From Bacteriovoracaceae bacterium (GTDB taxonomy: Bacteria > Bdellovibrionota > Bacteriovoracia > Bacteriovoracales > Bacteriovoracaceae), in NCBI GenBank assembly GCA_024711325.1, contig JANJTC010000005.1, forward strand, positions 620,001-684,000: a stretch of 64,000 nucleotides of DNA, read 5' to 3'. The first letter of the stretch is position 1, and the number at the start of each line of letters is the position of its first letter. This document shows, in pieces, positions 40,802 through 50,069 of the stretch. Position numbers and translations under genes: made by a program. The notes beneath the pieces are model-generated. The model was not told where the DNA came from, did no database searches, and saw only the letters and a program-made list of their open reading frames with translations.

Positions 40802-43638
40802 GTCTTACCTTTAGGGGTTACATGAAGCCTCATGGCATTCATAATTGATGATTCCACGTCGTTTAAGAGCTCCTGATAAGTTGTCTTAAATGACTGAGTT
40901 GTCTCTATGATTTGTTTTAAATCTTCTAAAGCAGGCACATGGACGGCCTGGAGGATTTTTGAGATCGGAATATCTACAGCGTGAGAAAGCAGGAATTGGA
41001 TAAACAGAATCATCACTTCTTCAGCATGAAGCCTTACGATGATTTTCCCATGATGGATCAGTTCAAGTGAATAAAGTTTGAGCTCACCTTCATGGGATAC
41101 TTTTAACTGTGTCTCAGTAAGGGTCCGATGAATATCACTAGGGACAGTCCCTTCCACGAATTCAATGTAAACTTCCTTGTTCTCTGGATAAAGAGGAAGA
41201 GTTGGTTTTTGAACCAACTGAGATTGAATCACCGGATTATTAAAACTGACTTTCTGTCCAAAACGAAGGTCATCCATTTTCCAGATAAGCGTATGAAGCG
41301 TTCTTTCAAAGTTAGAAAAGCGTGAGAGAATCTCGCAGGCATATCTAGGAAATAGGTCACGTGCAATGTGATTAATATGAGTATAGGCCTTATGAATGTC
41401 ACGGGGAGTGGCCTCAAGAAGATCCTGCTCATTCATTTCAAGAATTTTAAAACCTGCTTTTAAATGATCCGGCAGTAATTCCGTTTCAGTTAGAAATTTA
41501 GGCACCAGGAATTTACTTAGATTACCCTTAACTAATTGAGGACCGCCGGTAAAAGTAAGGTTAGTGACTTGTCTACCAACCGGGGTCAGGAAGTAATTTC
41601 TCAGGATGTTTGGATTGAGTCCGGGAATCTTTGGAAGGAGCTGGAAGTAACTACACTGAGTTTCGCCGTAATCTGAATGAATTGACCTGAAAGTATCCAT
41701 GGGATGAAGCTCGAGATTTACATCCCCATGACGAAAATCCACAACAATAAAGTAGGAAACATCTCGCTTTAATCCAAGATTTAATCCGTGATCACGATTA
41801 AAGTTTTTCTCTTCTGCTTGCAATGACCTGATTTCAAAAATTGTATCAAGAGGCACACAGCTCGCTAGTAGCCCTTTAAAGTAAGAAGGATGGGTTATCC
41901 TGCTGGAGTCTTCACTGGCCGAATGAATCAGCATCCCATTGACGACAGCTTCCTGGAAAAATTCAACACGAAATGAATCCTGGAAATCAATATGGGCCAT
42001 CGGGGGCACTTCTGAGAGATGAGAAAGATAAAAAGTACGCAGGTGTTCAGTGATGGCAGCAAATTGTTGAAAATTTTCCAACTCAGCTGAAATGCGGAAA
42101 TACGAACAAAGCTGCTTATCAGCTTCAGCTTTGTTCTTCTTACGGAAAATGTAGATATAGGAGCCGAGCTCGCCTTTGCCTTTAACGTTTTCAAGGTCAA
42201 AGATAGCCTCGGTTTTTAGCTCTCTTAAAACTGGTTCAAGCCTTTCACGAAGTGAAGGCACAAAAAGTTTTTTAGATGAAAGAACAAACAAGTAACCGTT
42301 AGGTTTAAGAAACTTCACCTGATCCAGGATCTGGCTCATCAGATAATGTTGAGGATTATTTTTAGGGAACTGACAGAGATTCAATACCACTCGGTCATAT
42401 GTTGAAGAATAAAATGGATTGCTTTCTAAAAGAAGACCCTGTCTGGCCTGGGCATTTTTTCTATTCCTAAAATGAGCGCCCATGATCTTACAAATATAAT
42501 CAACCGGCTTCTCATTTTGAATGACTGCCTTGTTCACAAGAAAAGTCAAAAACTGAAGTTCATTACAAATTTTAGAGAAAACTCCTGAGACAAATTCCAG
42601 CCCTTTAAAGTCAGGACACAAAACTTCGTCCCACCGGAAATTGATGTTATTTTCCTGGGCCAGCCAATGGGAGAGTGAGAGGGATTCGAGATAATCCCCG
42701 AAGTATTTACAGCTGATAATTCTTTCATCTTCCATTCCACCTTGAGGAATAGATTTTCCCTCAATCGTTTCCAGCCAAAGCGGATAGTTGATCTGGAGTG
42801 AATTGATGAATAAACCAAAGCTCAAGTGAGATAGGGCGTGGGAATAAACTTTTTGTTGGTCCTGAGCTGCTTGAGTTCGGAAAGAAATATGCTTAGTGAT
42901 TTCAGTAATGGCCAGATCACGACCTACAAAAAGAAGTTCTTTCATGACTTCTTTTAGACCTTCGTGAGGCTGATACCAGCTATAGAGATTACTTTCCAAG
43001 GCCCGTGATTCAAGTTCCGAAGCACTGCCTTTTTTAAAAATTTGCGAAAGAAAAGCAGTAGGGTAGAGGAGAGCTTTGTCAGTAAGTTCAATATTACAGC
43101 TATCGATTAACGAAGAGATAAACCTTAGTTTTAAAAAGGTAATCGTCGCCACGCGATTGGCGTAGATGTCAATGAAATCGGCCAGCTTTTCATCCTGGGC
43201 CAGTTTCTCCGGATCAATCATCTGCCAGAATTTACCTAGTTCATCCAGGCCTTCAAAATGCAGTCCGAGAGTTTCTGCATAAGACATGAATTCATTATGG
43301 AGGCCAAGCTTAATCGTCTTAGGAAAGTCTTTGGTTTTAAAAAGTTCGTTCTTGATATCCAACTGGACCAAAGTCATGAGTCTTTCAAATTTAACGGCAT
43401 TTTTTGAAAGAAGTGAGTCCCCTTTCCATCCTGGAACAAAGCAGTGAAGAGGGGAAAACCGATCCCCCGGCATTGGCTGGACTTTGGGAGCTCGCAGTTG
43501 ATGGATGAAAGTCGGAAATCTTCCTTTTGGATGCGAAGTTTGCGAAATTTTCTGATCAATAGCAGAAGAGTTCGAGTCTTTAAGTGACTCGGCATCTTTT
43601 TGTAACCATTGTTCAGCGAAAAAAGTCTTCTTGTTCAA
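40798..43638 (-). CDS. N6-adenine-methylase-like protein fused to a target-recognition-like domain, catalytic motif lost
   Basis: 946 residues, apparently starting with TTG. Residues about 375-505 have the order of an N6-DNA methylase core: DRVVLNLCQFP (415-425) sits where the catalytic NPPY/F should be, then QVKFLKPNGYLFVLSSKKLF, a REKL-like helix, and GELGSYIYIFRKKN. The NPPY residues are replaced by LNLCQF and no SAM-binding FxGxG is visible. Residues about 690-750 (LLPKIPGLNPNILRNYFLTP then GGPQLVKGNLSKFLVPKF) match HsdS-type target-recognition repeats. So it resembles a fused HsdM-HsdS or type IIG modification protein that has lost catalysis. It is coupled to dtd by a 4-bp overlap. What the first 370 residues do is unclear. 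Confidence 0.55.
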   Translation of the reverse strand: MNKKTFFAEQWLQKDAESLKDSNSSAIDQKISQTSHPKGRFPTFIHQLRAPKVQPMPGDRFSPLHCFVPGWKGDSLLSKNAVKFERLMTLVQLDIKNELFKTKDFPKTIKLGLHNEFMSYAETLGLHFEGLDELGKFWQMIDPEKLAQDEKLADFIDIYANRVATITFLKLRFISSLIDSCNIELTDKALLYPTAFLSQIFKKGSASELESRALESNLYSWYQPHEGLKEVMKELLFVGRDLAITEITKHISFRTQAAQDQQKVYSHALSHLSFGLFINSLQINYPLWLETIEGKSIPQGGMEDERIISCKYFGDYLESLSLSHWLAQENNINFRWDEVLCPDFKGLEFVSGVFSKICNELQFLTFLVNKAVIQNEKPVDYICKIMGAHFRNRKNAQARQGLLLESNPFYSSTYDRVVLNLCQFPKNNPQHYLMSQILDQVKFLKPNGYLFVLSSKKLFVPSLRERLEPVLRELKTEAIFDLENVKGKGELGSYIYIFRKKNKAEADKQLCSYFRISAELENFQQFAAITEHLRTFYLSHLSEVPPMAHIDFQDSFRVEFFQEAVVNGMLIHSASEDSSRITHPSYFKGLLASCVPLDTIFEIRSLQAEEKNFNRDHGLNLGLKRDVSYFIVVDFRHGDVNLELHPMDTFRSIHSDYGETQCSYFQLLPKIPGLNPNILRNYFLTPVGRQVTNLTFTGGPQLVKGNLSKFLVPKFLTETELLPDHLKAGFKILEMNEQDLLEATPRDIHKAYTHINHIARDLFPRYACEILSRFSNFERTLHTLIWKMDDLRFGQKVSFNNPVIQSQLVQKPTLPLYPENKEVYIEFVEGTVPSDIHRTLTETQLKVSHEGELKLYSLELIHHGKIIVRLHAEEVMILFIQFLLSHAVDIPISKILQAVHVPALEDLKQIIETTQSFKTTYQELLNDVESSIMNAMRLHVTPKGKT

Positions 43639-43839
43639 GAGGTCCGGCTCTCCTATCCTGGTAAAGCAAAAGTATTGAAATAATTACTGATTTGGGAGAG
43701 AAGATTGTTACTTATCCCACTGTTTTTGTCATGAAAAAAGAAGTGAAGAAGACTATTTTCCTAAAGTTTTATTGCGAAGTGCCGAAAGGTCTATAGTTTT
43801 TAAATTACGTAAATAAAATATCTTTGTAAGGAGTACGAT

Positions 43840-44232
43840 ATGGATAAGAGCTTCAACGATCAAGAGCTTTCGGACATTATGAAAGAAATTGAAGCCTTAG
43901 AAGAGGACTTTTCAGATACTGATGAAAAAGTCGCCTCTCCTGTAATGGAAGAGCTGGCCTATTTAGAAGAAGAGTCATCAGTGCCTATTACTGCCTCTAA
44001 AAATGTCGTTTCTTTAGAGTCGTCACGCTCCGCAGCTAAATCAGCTCCGGAAGCTTCTACTTCTATGAGCTTTAAAGTTCATGGCCAACTAACACTTGAA
44101 CTTCAGTTCGATATCGGTGGCAAAGTGGTTTGCCTGGAAGTGACTGAGTCTGGGCTTAATATTGAAATGGAAGGTGGTATGAAATTCACCGTTCCTGTCG
44201 GCGAAAAATCTGTCCTCAAAAAAGCCGTGTAG
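43840..44232 (+). CDS. Acidic hypothetical protein with small C-terminal beta domain
   Basis: 130 residues. The first 50 are strongly acidic (NDQELSDIMKEIEALEEDFSD...), then a Ser/Ala linker, then a compact beta-rich domain (about 75-130: FKVHGQLTLELQFDIGG...). No signal peptide or membrane helix. TAAGGAG precedes the ATG. It starts upstream of rsmD by 3 nt spacing and probably shares its transcript. Function unknown; an unstructured acidic arm plus small domain suggests binding to a basic partner such as RNA-bound protein (guess). Confidence 0.6.
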   Translation: MDKSFNDQELSDIMKEIEALEEDFSDTDEKVASPVMEELAYLEEESSVPITASKNVVSLESSRSAAKSAPEASTSMSFKVHGQLTLELQFDIGGKVVCLEVTESGLNIEMEGGMKFTVPVGEKSVLKKAV

Positions 44233-44235
44233 TAC

Positions 44236-44817
44236 ATGTCTGTAAAAATTCTTGGTGGCACTTGCAGAGGATTTCCTCTGGCGACTCCTCGAGCAGAGTC
44301 TACTAAACCTACATCTGTCATGATTAAAAGAAAGCTTTTTGATTGGCGTCAACACATGGACGAGTACATCTTTGTGGATCTATGCGCGGGTTCCGGGGCC
44401 ATGGGGCTTGAAGCCTTGTCCCGAGGTTCACAAAAAGTTTTTTTGAATGATTCTATGAAAGGGGCCTTTCTGACCCTCAAGGATAATAAGGCCAAAATTG
44501 AGAAAGCCTTTAACTTTGAAGAGTCGATGGTTAAGGTGACAAACCTTGATGCAAAGAATTGGATCTCCCGGGAGCTCCAGTATCAATTGCCTGAAACTGA
44601 AAATGTCATTTTGTTCTTTGATCCTCCCTATGAAAATCATGCCCTTTATTTTGAGATTCTCACGCTTCTAAAAGATATTAATTTTCAAGGTGAAGTGTGG
44701 CTTGAAGCCGATCGTTTAAAAGGTCCCAAGCTGGACCAGCTCACTGGAGCATTCCATTCAGTTATTAAAAAAATCGATCAAGGAGATCACTTTGTGGTCG
44801 TAGGTAAAGTAGTATAA
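44236..44817 (+). CDS. rsmD: 16S rRNA (guanine966-N2)-methyltransferase RsmD
   Basis: 193 residues. N-terminal KILGGTCRGFPLATP and RPTS-like TKPTSVMIKRKLFDW, SAM-binding VDLCAGSGAMGLEALSRG, and the catalytic FFDPPYEN motif are the RsmD pattern. It methylates G966 in 16S rRNA. It lies just before coaD, a common rsmD-coaD pairing. Confidence 0.93.
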   Translation: MSVKILGGTCRGFPLATPRAESTKPTSVMIKRKLFDWRQHMDEYIFVDLCAGSGAMGLEALSRGSQKVFLNDSMKGAFLTLKDNKAKIEKAFNFEESMVKVTNLDAKNWISRELQYQLPETENVILFFDPPYENHALYFEILTLLKDINFQGEVWLEADRLKGPKLDQLTGAFHSVIKKIDQGDHFVVVGKVV

Positions 44818-44856
44818 GATTAAATTAATTCGTTTAATCTCCAAAAGGAACTTTAC

Positions 44857-45339
44857 TTGGAAAAAAAACGCGCGTTATACGCCGGAACTTTTGATCCATT
44901 TACCAATGGGCACCTCGACATCGTCCAGCGTGCCATTAAAATTTTTGATGAGATCATCGTTCTGGTTGCGGTTTCTCCCAACAAAAAGCCGTTTATGTCT
45001 ACGGAACAAAGAGTGAATGTTTTAAAAAAACTTTTTGCTCACGAGCCGAAGATTAAAGTTGAAAGTTGGACTGGACTGATTGTGGAATATGCCCGGCAAA
45101 ATAAGATTGGTTCAATTGTCAGAGGATTACGTCCTACTGGAGATTTTGAAATTGAATTTCAAATGGCTTCAATGAACCGAAAAATCAATCCTGATTGTGA
45201 TACGGTTTTTCTTATGACCAGTGAGAAACTTTACTACATCTCCAGTTCGCTGGTGAAAGAAGTATTCATTCACAATGGAGATATCACTTCATTTGTTCCT
45301 CCACTGGTTCATGAAGAATTAAAGAAGATTAAAGATTAA
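44857..45339 (+). CDS. coaD: Phosphopantetheine adenylyltransferase
   Basis: 160 residues, TTG start with AAAAGGAA upstream. The nucleotidyltransferase motif ALYAGTFDPFTNGHLDIV is at the N-terminus, then IVRGLRPTGDFEIEFQMA and the C-terminal YYISSSLVKEVF (ISSS-loop). It makes dephospho-CoA from phosphopantetheine and ATP. Follows rsmD as in many genomes. Confidence 0.96.
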   Translation: MEKKRALYAGTFDPFTNGHLDIVQRAIKIFDEIIVLVAVSPNKKPFMSTEQRVNVLKKLFAHEPKIKVESWTGLIVEYARQNKIGSIVRGLRPTGDFEIEFQMASMNRKINPDCDTVFLMTSEKLYYISSSLVKEVFIHNGDITSFVPPLVHEELKKIKD

Positions 45340-45348
45340 GGCACGACT

Positions 45349-46563
45349 ATGTTACTAAGTTCAAGAGTGAAGGGGATATCAGATAGTATCACCATGAAGC
45401 TGAATGAGAAGGCGATCCAATTAACGGAAGAAGGTAAAGTCATTTATAATCTTTCGGGTGGACAGCTTCCTATTAAGCCAACCCATGAATTTATTGAAAA
45501 GATCCATCATCAATTAAATTTTTTAAAAAGTTATCAGTATTCACCTTCGGCCGGCTTTCCGGCGCTAAGAAAGAAACTTATCCGACATTTTGTTGATTCC
45601 CGGAAATTGCCTTCGGAACTTTTCGAAAATGAATGGGATGTTATTCTAAGTAATGGTTCCAAACATACTCTTTATAACGCTCTGGGGGCCTTGATTGATC
45701 CGGGCGATGAAGTTATCCTACTTGCTCCATACTGGGTGTCTTATCCGGAGATGATTAAGTTCTGGGGTGGAATTCCTACCATAGTTAAGTCCAATGTTTT
45801 TGATGCTTTTGTTCCGGCAATTGAGGATATCAGAAAGGCCATCACGCCAAAGACAAAGGCCATAATTGTGAACAGCCCGAATAATCCATCTGGGGTTCAT
45901 TATTCTGAAGCCTGGATGAAAGAATTTGCGGTTTTGATGCATGAGAATCCAGATTTAGTTGTGATTTCGGATGAAGTTTATTCTGACATCACTTACTTTG
46001 ATCCCAAGCCTAGTTATTTTTATCAGTTTGATAACTCGCTCTTACCCAGAACAATTATAGTTCATGCTATTTCCAAAACCCTGGCCGCCACCGGACTTCG
46101 CCTTGGTTGGGCCGTAGCACCCGCTTCGATTGTATCGGCCATGGCAAAAATCCAGGGACAGACGACATCTGGTCCAAATTCATTAATGCAAAGAGCGCTT
46201 TTAGATTTTGATTTTAATTTTTTAGATAGCTTTTTAACACCGGTTAAAAACCATATTCGTCAAAACGCCGCAACTCTGCGGGAAAAGTTCCGGGAAGCAA
46301 GCTTAGGCCACTGTTGGTACCAATCAACTTCTGCATTTTATTTCATGATAGATTTTTCACGCACTCCAATGTTTCAGCGTTTTGCACCTGAACAGGATCA
46401 TTCGGACTTAATTGCTGATGAGCTTTTAAATAATGAAGGTATTACCGTGGTACCTGGTAGTGATTTTGGACTACCTAATACTGCCAGGATAGCTTTGGTT
46501 ATTGAAGAGGTTCCCTTTCAAGAAGCTATTACAAAAATTGTCAGGTATTTAAACAAGTTCTAG
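45349..46563 (+). CDS. Class I/II aminotransferase (aspartate-aminotransferase-like)
   Basis: 404 residues. PLP-dependent fold type I enzyme: LSGGQLPIKP near the N-terminus, NSPNNPSGVHYSEAW, VVISDEVYSDI, and the PLP-lysine region AISKTLAATGLRLGWAVAP. The group includes aspartate and other aminotransferases; substrate choice cannot be fixed. It starts 9 nt after coaD, so it is probably in the same operon. Confidence 0.87.
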   Translation: MLLSSRVKGISDSITMKLNEKAIQLTEEGKVIYNLSGGQLPIKPTHEFIEKIHHQLNFLKSYQYSPSAGFPALRKKLIRHFVDSRKLPSELFENEWDVILSNGSKHTLYNALGALIDPGDEVILLAPYWVSYPEMIKFWGGIPTIVKSNVFDAFVPAIEDIRKAITPKTKAIIVNSPNNPSGVHYSEAWMKEFAVLMHENPDLVVISDEVYSDITYFDPKPSYFYQFDNSLLPRTIIVHAISKTLAATGLRLGWAVAPASIVSAMAKIQGQTTSGPNSLMQRALLDFDFNFLDSFLTPVKNHIRQNAATLREKFREASLGHCWYQSTSAFYFMIDFSRTPMFQRFAPEQDHSDLIADELLNNEGITVVPGSDFGLPNTARIALVIEEVPFQEAITKIVRYLNKF

Positions 46564-46587
46564 GCTGGCACTTTTTCCCCCTCTATT

Positions 46588-46614
46588 TTGTCATCTATCC
46601 CTCTGGATTATAAT
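46588..46614 (+). promoter_or_regulatory. Candidate promoter of the lipoprotein gene
   Basis: Consensus -10 TATAAT (46609-46614) with TTGTCA (46588-46593) at a short 15-bp spacing. Start near 46621, just before the GTG at 46632. Confidence 0.45.
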
Positions 46615-46631
46615 TATTTAGGGGGAGCACT

Positions 46632-47585
46632 GTGCGCTTATATTTTATCTTTCTATTTCTGATCACTTTATCCGCTTGTGGAAATAACCAACAAGAAGAA
46701 ATGAATTCGGCCATTGATGTGGCCCTATCCCATCTCTCAAATAGTGAGTGTGACGAAGCCCTGGATGTTTTGGGTGAAATTACTAATGATAACGATAATG
46801 CAATCTATCTTCAGGTTTTAGCCTCGGCCCATGCCTGCAAGGCGGGGTTTAATGAGATCAGCTTCATCTCCACTGACTTAGAGGGGATGGATACAACTGA
46901 TTTTTCCAGCATCATGACCTCTCTGGCAAAATTAACTCTTTCTGATGAAACTGCTGTTGATTCACCGGAATACACTTCCATTAAAACAGCTATAAACGTC
47001 TTGTTAGATTCTACTGATGAAGCACCATCTCAGACAGATCGAACCACTAAGTTTGGTACGAGAAAAGCCGGAGACATGGGAGTTCAGGCCTTGATTTTGA
47101 ATCTGGTCAATCTGGGGAAGTTTCTAAATTACTACGGTAATGTTAATGCCAGCGGAGCTAAAGGACTAGGAACTGCGGGTAATACTTGTTTTATAGACTA
47201 CACTGATTCCAGGGCCCAATTAGTGATTGATCCAGGCAATCAGGGCGGTATTTGCGCCACTTTCACTGATGGGCATACTGAGATGTCACTGGCGGCCGCT
47301 AATCTTTCTGCTGCCAAAAGAAGGCTTTGTGAAGGGCTTGTTTTAGTGACTAACATTTTAGATATTCTGGATAATATAGATCTCTCAAGCAGCGGTTCCT
47401 TGTCAAAACTTGAAGACGTGGCGACGGAAGTCGGAGCGATTAAAACCACTGCCACGGCAGCAGGTCTTGGTACTCTCATCAACACTACTTCACAATCTGA
47501 GTGTGAAACCCTGATGAATACTCAATCCAATCTTGATGACATGGAATATCTTTATTCACTTATTTTTGAAATAGGTCTTCAATGA
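46632..47585 (+). CDS. Predicted lipoprotein, unknown function
   Basis: 317 residues, GTG start with GGGGGAG upstream. Lipoprotein signal with lipobox LSAC near residue 16. The mature protein is rich in Ser/Thr/Asp and has several cysteines spread along it (SECDEAL, ACKAGF, NTCFIDY, GICATF, RLCEGL, SECETL), possibly disulfides. The early part (ALSHLSNSECDEALDVLGEIT) resembles a TPR-like repeat. It overlaps the barrel gene by 4 bp, and the two probably cooperate in the envelope. Confidence 0.65.
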   Translation: MRLYFIFLFLITLSACGNNQQEEMNSAIDVALSHLSNSECDEALDVLGEITNDNDNAIYLQVLASAHACKAGFNEISFISTDLEGMDTTDFSSIMTSLAKLTLSDETAVDSPEYTSIKTAINVLLDSTDEAPSQTDRTTKFGTRKAGDMGVQALILNLVNLGKFLNYYGNVNASGAKGLGTAGNTCFIDYTDSRAQLVIDPGNQGGICATFTDGHTEMSLAAANLSAAKRRLCEGLVLVTNILDILDNIDLSSSGSLSKLEDVATEVGAIKTTATAAGLGTLINTTSQSECETLMNTQSNLDDMEYLYSLIFEIGLQ

Positions 47586-48700
47586 AGATCCTCATTCTTC
47601 TTTGCCTCGTATTTATGCATGAAGGGGTGAGAGCCTTTGATAACCCTTATTACATGCGCTCTCCTACAGCGATGTTGATGGGGGACGCTTTTACTGCAGT
47701 AAATGATGATGAATTCACTTTATTTTATAATCCGGCTTCTTTGGGAAGACATAAAAACGATTTCACCATTCATCCTTTTAATCCTCAAGTCAACGGCACT
47801 AACGTTTTGAATGATCTGGAACGCTTTGAAGATTTTCCTAACGAACCAGTGGGAGCTTCAGAAGTACTGATGGATTATCCTGCTCATGCGGCGGTAGGCA
47901 TAGCACCCGGTTTTAAACTTTTTAATGTCGGAGTCAGCTTCCTCGCTAATGATAGTTATGATGTTCTTCTTCGGAATAATTCCCATCCTATGCTAGACCT
48001 TGATCTACGAGCTGACCGTGGTGTTTTGGTTGGAGTTGGCATTCCCTTGGGAACTTCCCGACTTAGTCGCAAAAGCCAGAGCGGATCTCAGACCAGTTTA
48101 GGCTTAGGCATGAAATATATTGAGCGTACTGGAGTTCGAGATACCTTGGCATTGGCGGGACCCACAGTTCTTGAGTCACTTGATCAGGATGATTTGGAAA
48201 AAATTCTCAAAACTCTCGGCAAGGTTAAGGGGATTGGTTATGGTTTTGATGCGGGAATAGAACATGTCACTCGTAGAGGTCCCAGTCAATTTGTCATCGG
48301 GCTTTCGGCACTGGATATTACTGGCACCGATTTTAAGGAAGCTGAGAATGAAAATGATCTGGAAGTCGCTGACAACCGAGATCAAATCAACCTGGGCTTA
48401 GCTGCCGGACAGGACTTTAAACTTTTTCATTATATTGTGTCGGCCGATGTTCGGGCCTTAAATGAGCAGATGGATTTTGGAAAACGCCTGAGATTTGGTG
48501 CCCAAGTGGGGATTCCTGGCCTGAAATTAATGGGTGGTCTAAATAGCGGATACTATAGCTATGGTGCCGTGGTTGACCTGGCATTACTCAAAATCACCGC
48601 TGGATTCTACGATGTGGAGCTTGGTTCAAAATATAAGCAGACTAAAAGTAAACGATTTGTTCTATATCTAAGCTTATTTGACTTTTCATTCGATGCCTAA
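47582..48700 (+). CDS. Outer-membrane beta-barrel protein (PorV/TraF-like)
   Basis: 372 residues with a signal peptide (MKILILLCLVFMHEGVRA). The start of the mature part (NPYYMRSPTAMLMGDAFTAVNDDEFTLFYNPASLGR) is the typical opening of PF13729/UPF0164-type and PorV-like outer-membrane proteins, in which a GDA-F-A-D-x-NPA motif recurs. Alternating strands of aromatic/glycine residues to the C-terminal FDFSFDA fit a barrel. Ligand unknown. Overlaps the preceding lipoprotein gene. Confidence 0.6.
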   Translation: MKILILLCLVFMHEGVRAFDNPYYMRSPTAMLMGDAFTAVNDDEFTLFYNPASLGRHKNDFTIHPFNPQVNGTNVLNDLERFEDFPNEPVGASEVLMDYPAHAAVGIAPGFKLFNVGVSFLANDSYDVLLRNNSHPMLDLDLRADRGVLVGVGIPLGTSRLSRKSQSGSQTSLGLGMKYIERTGVRDTLALAGPTVLESLDQDDLEKILKTLGKVKGIGYGFDAGIEHVTRRGPSQFVIGLSALDITGTDFKEAENENDLEVADNRDQINLGLAAGQDFKLFHYIVSADVRALNEQMDFGKRLRFGAQVGIPGLKLMGGLNSGYYSYGAVVDLALLKITAGFYDVELGSKYKQTKSKRFVLYLSLFDFSFDA

Positions 48701-48749
48701 TTCCCTATCCTAATTTTAAGCACACACCCCCACGGATTGGAGGATTATT

Positions 48750-50069
48750 TTGAATAAAACGTTCATTCTGGACACAAACGTCCTGTTACTTGATCCCCTC
48801 GCTATTAACAAATTCGGTCCTAAGAACAAAGTCTTCATTCCTCTGACAGTCATCGAAGAACTCGACAGGTTCAAAAAAGATCAGAATGAAAATGGTCGAA
48901 ATGCCCGTTATTTCTCTCGATTAATTGATGGTTTTCGAAGTGAAGGGTCTCTTTTTAAAGGGATTACTTTAGAGAATGGCGGAACACTACAAGTCAGTGT
49001 GACAAAAGAATACAAGGGGACTGCTGGTTCAGGACTTAAGCTTGACTTGAATGATAACATCATTCTTGCCTCGGCACTAAACCTGAAGGAAGCTGGGGAA
49101 AATGTCATTCTCATCACGAAAGACATTAACTTAAGAATCAAATCTGATGCTGTAAATATTCAAGCTGAAGATTATGAAACTATCGATGTCACTGTCGATG
49201 AACTTTATTCAGGTCAAAGACAAGTAGCATTTGATTTGGAAAAAATTGAAGAATTTGAAAAAGAAAGATTCTTAAAGCTTGAGCCAGGTGACATACCTAG
49301 TATCTACCCAAATGAATACCTCATCTTAGTAGATAAGAATAATCCATTCAAGAAAGCTCTTGGACGCTTCCATGCTAAAAAAGGTGGAATTGTTCCCTTG
49401 ATTAAACCCAAGGAAGGAGTTTGGGGGATTCACCCTAAGAATATTGAGCAGCAATTTGCCATGGATGCTCTTTTAAATAATGAAATCAATCTTGTTTCAT
49501 TGGTTGGTAAGGCCGGTACGGGTAAAACGTTGATGGCAATTGCAGCGGGTCTGGAGTGTGCTATTACCAAGCAGAATTATTCTCGGGTTCTGGTCTCTCG
49601 TCCGATTGTTCCCATGGGAAGAGACCTGGGTTTCTTACCTGGTGATATCAATGAAAAACTGGGTCCATGGATGCAGCCGATTTTTGATAATATTGATTTT
49701 TTATTCGGCAATCAGCGTGCCCGCAATGAAATGACAACTTGGGATGAACTGATTAATCAAGGTCTTCTCCATGTTGAGCCTCTTACTTATATTCGAGGAC
49801 GCTCACTTCCTCAGCAGTTTATGATCGTGGATGAATCTCAGAATTTAACTCCTCATGAGATTAAAACCATCATTACTCGAGCAGGTGAAGGTACAAAGAT
49901 TATCTTAACCGGTGACTCGGAACAGATTGATAATCCGTATCTGGACGCTCTTAACAATGGTCTTGTTTATACTATCGACAAGTTGAAGAATGAAGAAATC
50001 GTTGCCCACGTGAAATTACAGGTTGGCGAACGTTCACCTCTTTCAGAGATTGCCTCTAAGTTGTTATAA
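48750..50069 (+). CDS. PIN-PhoH fusion ATPase (YlaK/PhoH2-like)
   Basis: 439 residues, TTG start behind GGAGGAT. An N-terminal PIN nuclease domain (FILDTNVLLLDPLA with Asp8, later VIEELDRFKKD and LNDNIILASA with acidic residues) is followed by a PhoH ATPase: Walker A GKAGTGKTLMAIAAG, RPIVPMGRDLGFLPGD, and Walker B FMIVDESQN. This PIN-PhoH architecture is known as PhoH2, an RNA helicase/RNase in mycobacteria. It is directly overlapped by the PilZ gene. Confidence 0.9.
   Translation: MNKTFILDTNVLLLDPLAINKFGPKNKVFIPLTVIEELDRFKKDQNENGRNARYFSRLIDGFRSEGSLFKGITLENGGTLQVSVTKEYKGTAGSGLKLDLNDNIILASALNLKEAGENVILITKDINLRIKSDAVNIQAEDYETIDVTVDELYSGQRQVAFDLEKIEEFEKERFLKLEPGDIPSIYPNEYLILVDKNNPFKKALGRFHAKKGGIVPLIKPKEGVWGIHPKNIEQQFAMDALLNNEINLVSLVGKAGTGKTLMAIAAGLECAITKQNYSRVLVSRPIVPMGRDLGFLPGDINEKLGPWMQPIFDNIDFLFGNQRARNEMTTWDELINQGLLHVEPLTYIRGRSLPQQFMIVDESQNLTPHEIKTIITRAGEGTKIILTGDSEQIDNPYLDALNNGLVYTIDKLKNEEIVAHVKLQVGERSPLSEIASKLL

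Noticed and set aside
43768..43797. Promoter for the acidic 130-residue gene (TATAGT at 43792-43797)
   Set aside because: The -10-like box has no acceptable -35 at 16-19 bp, so I did not list it.
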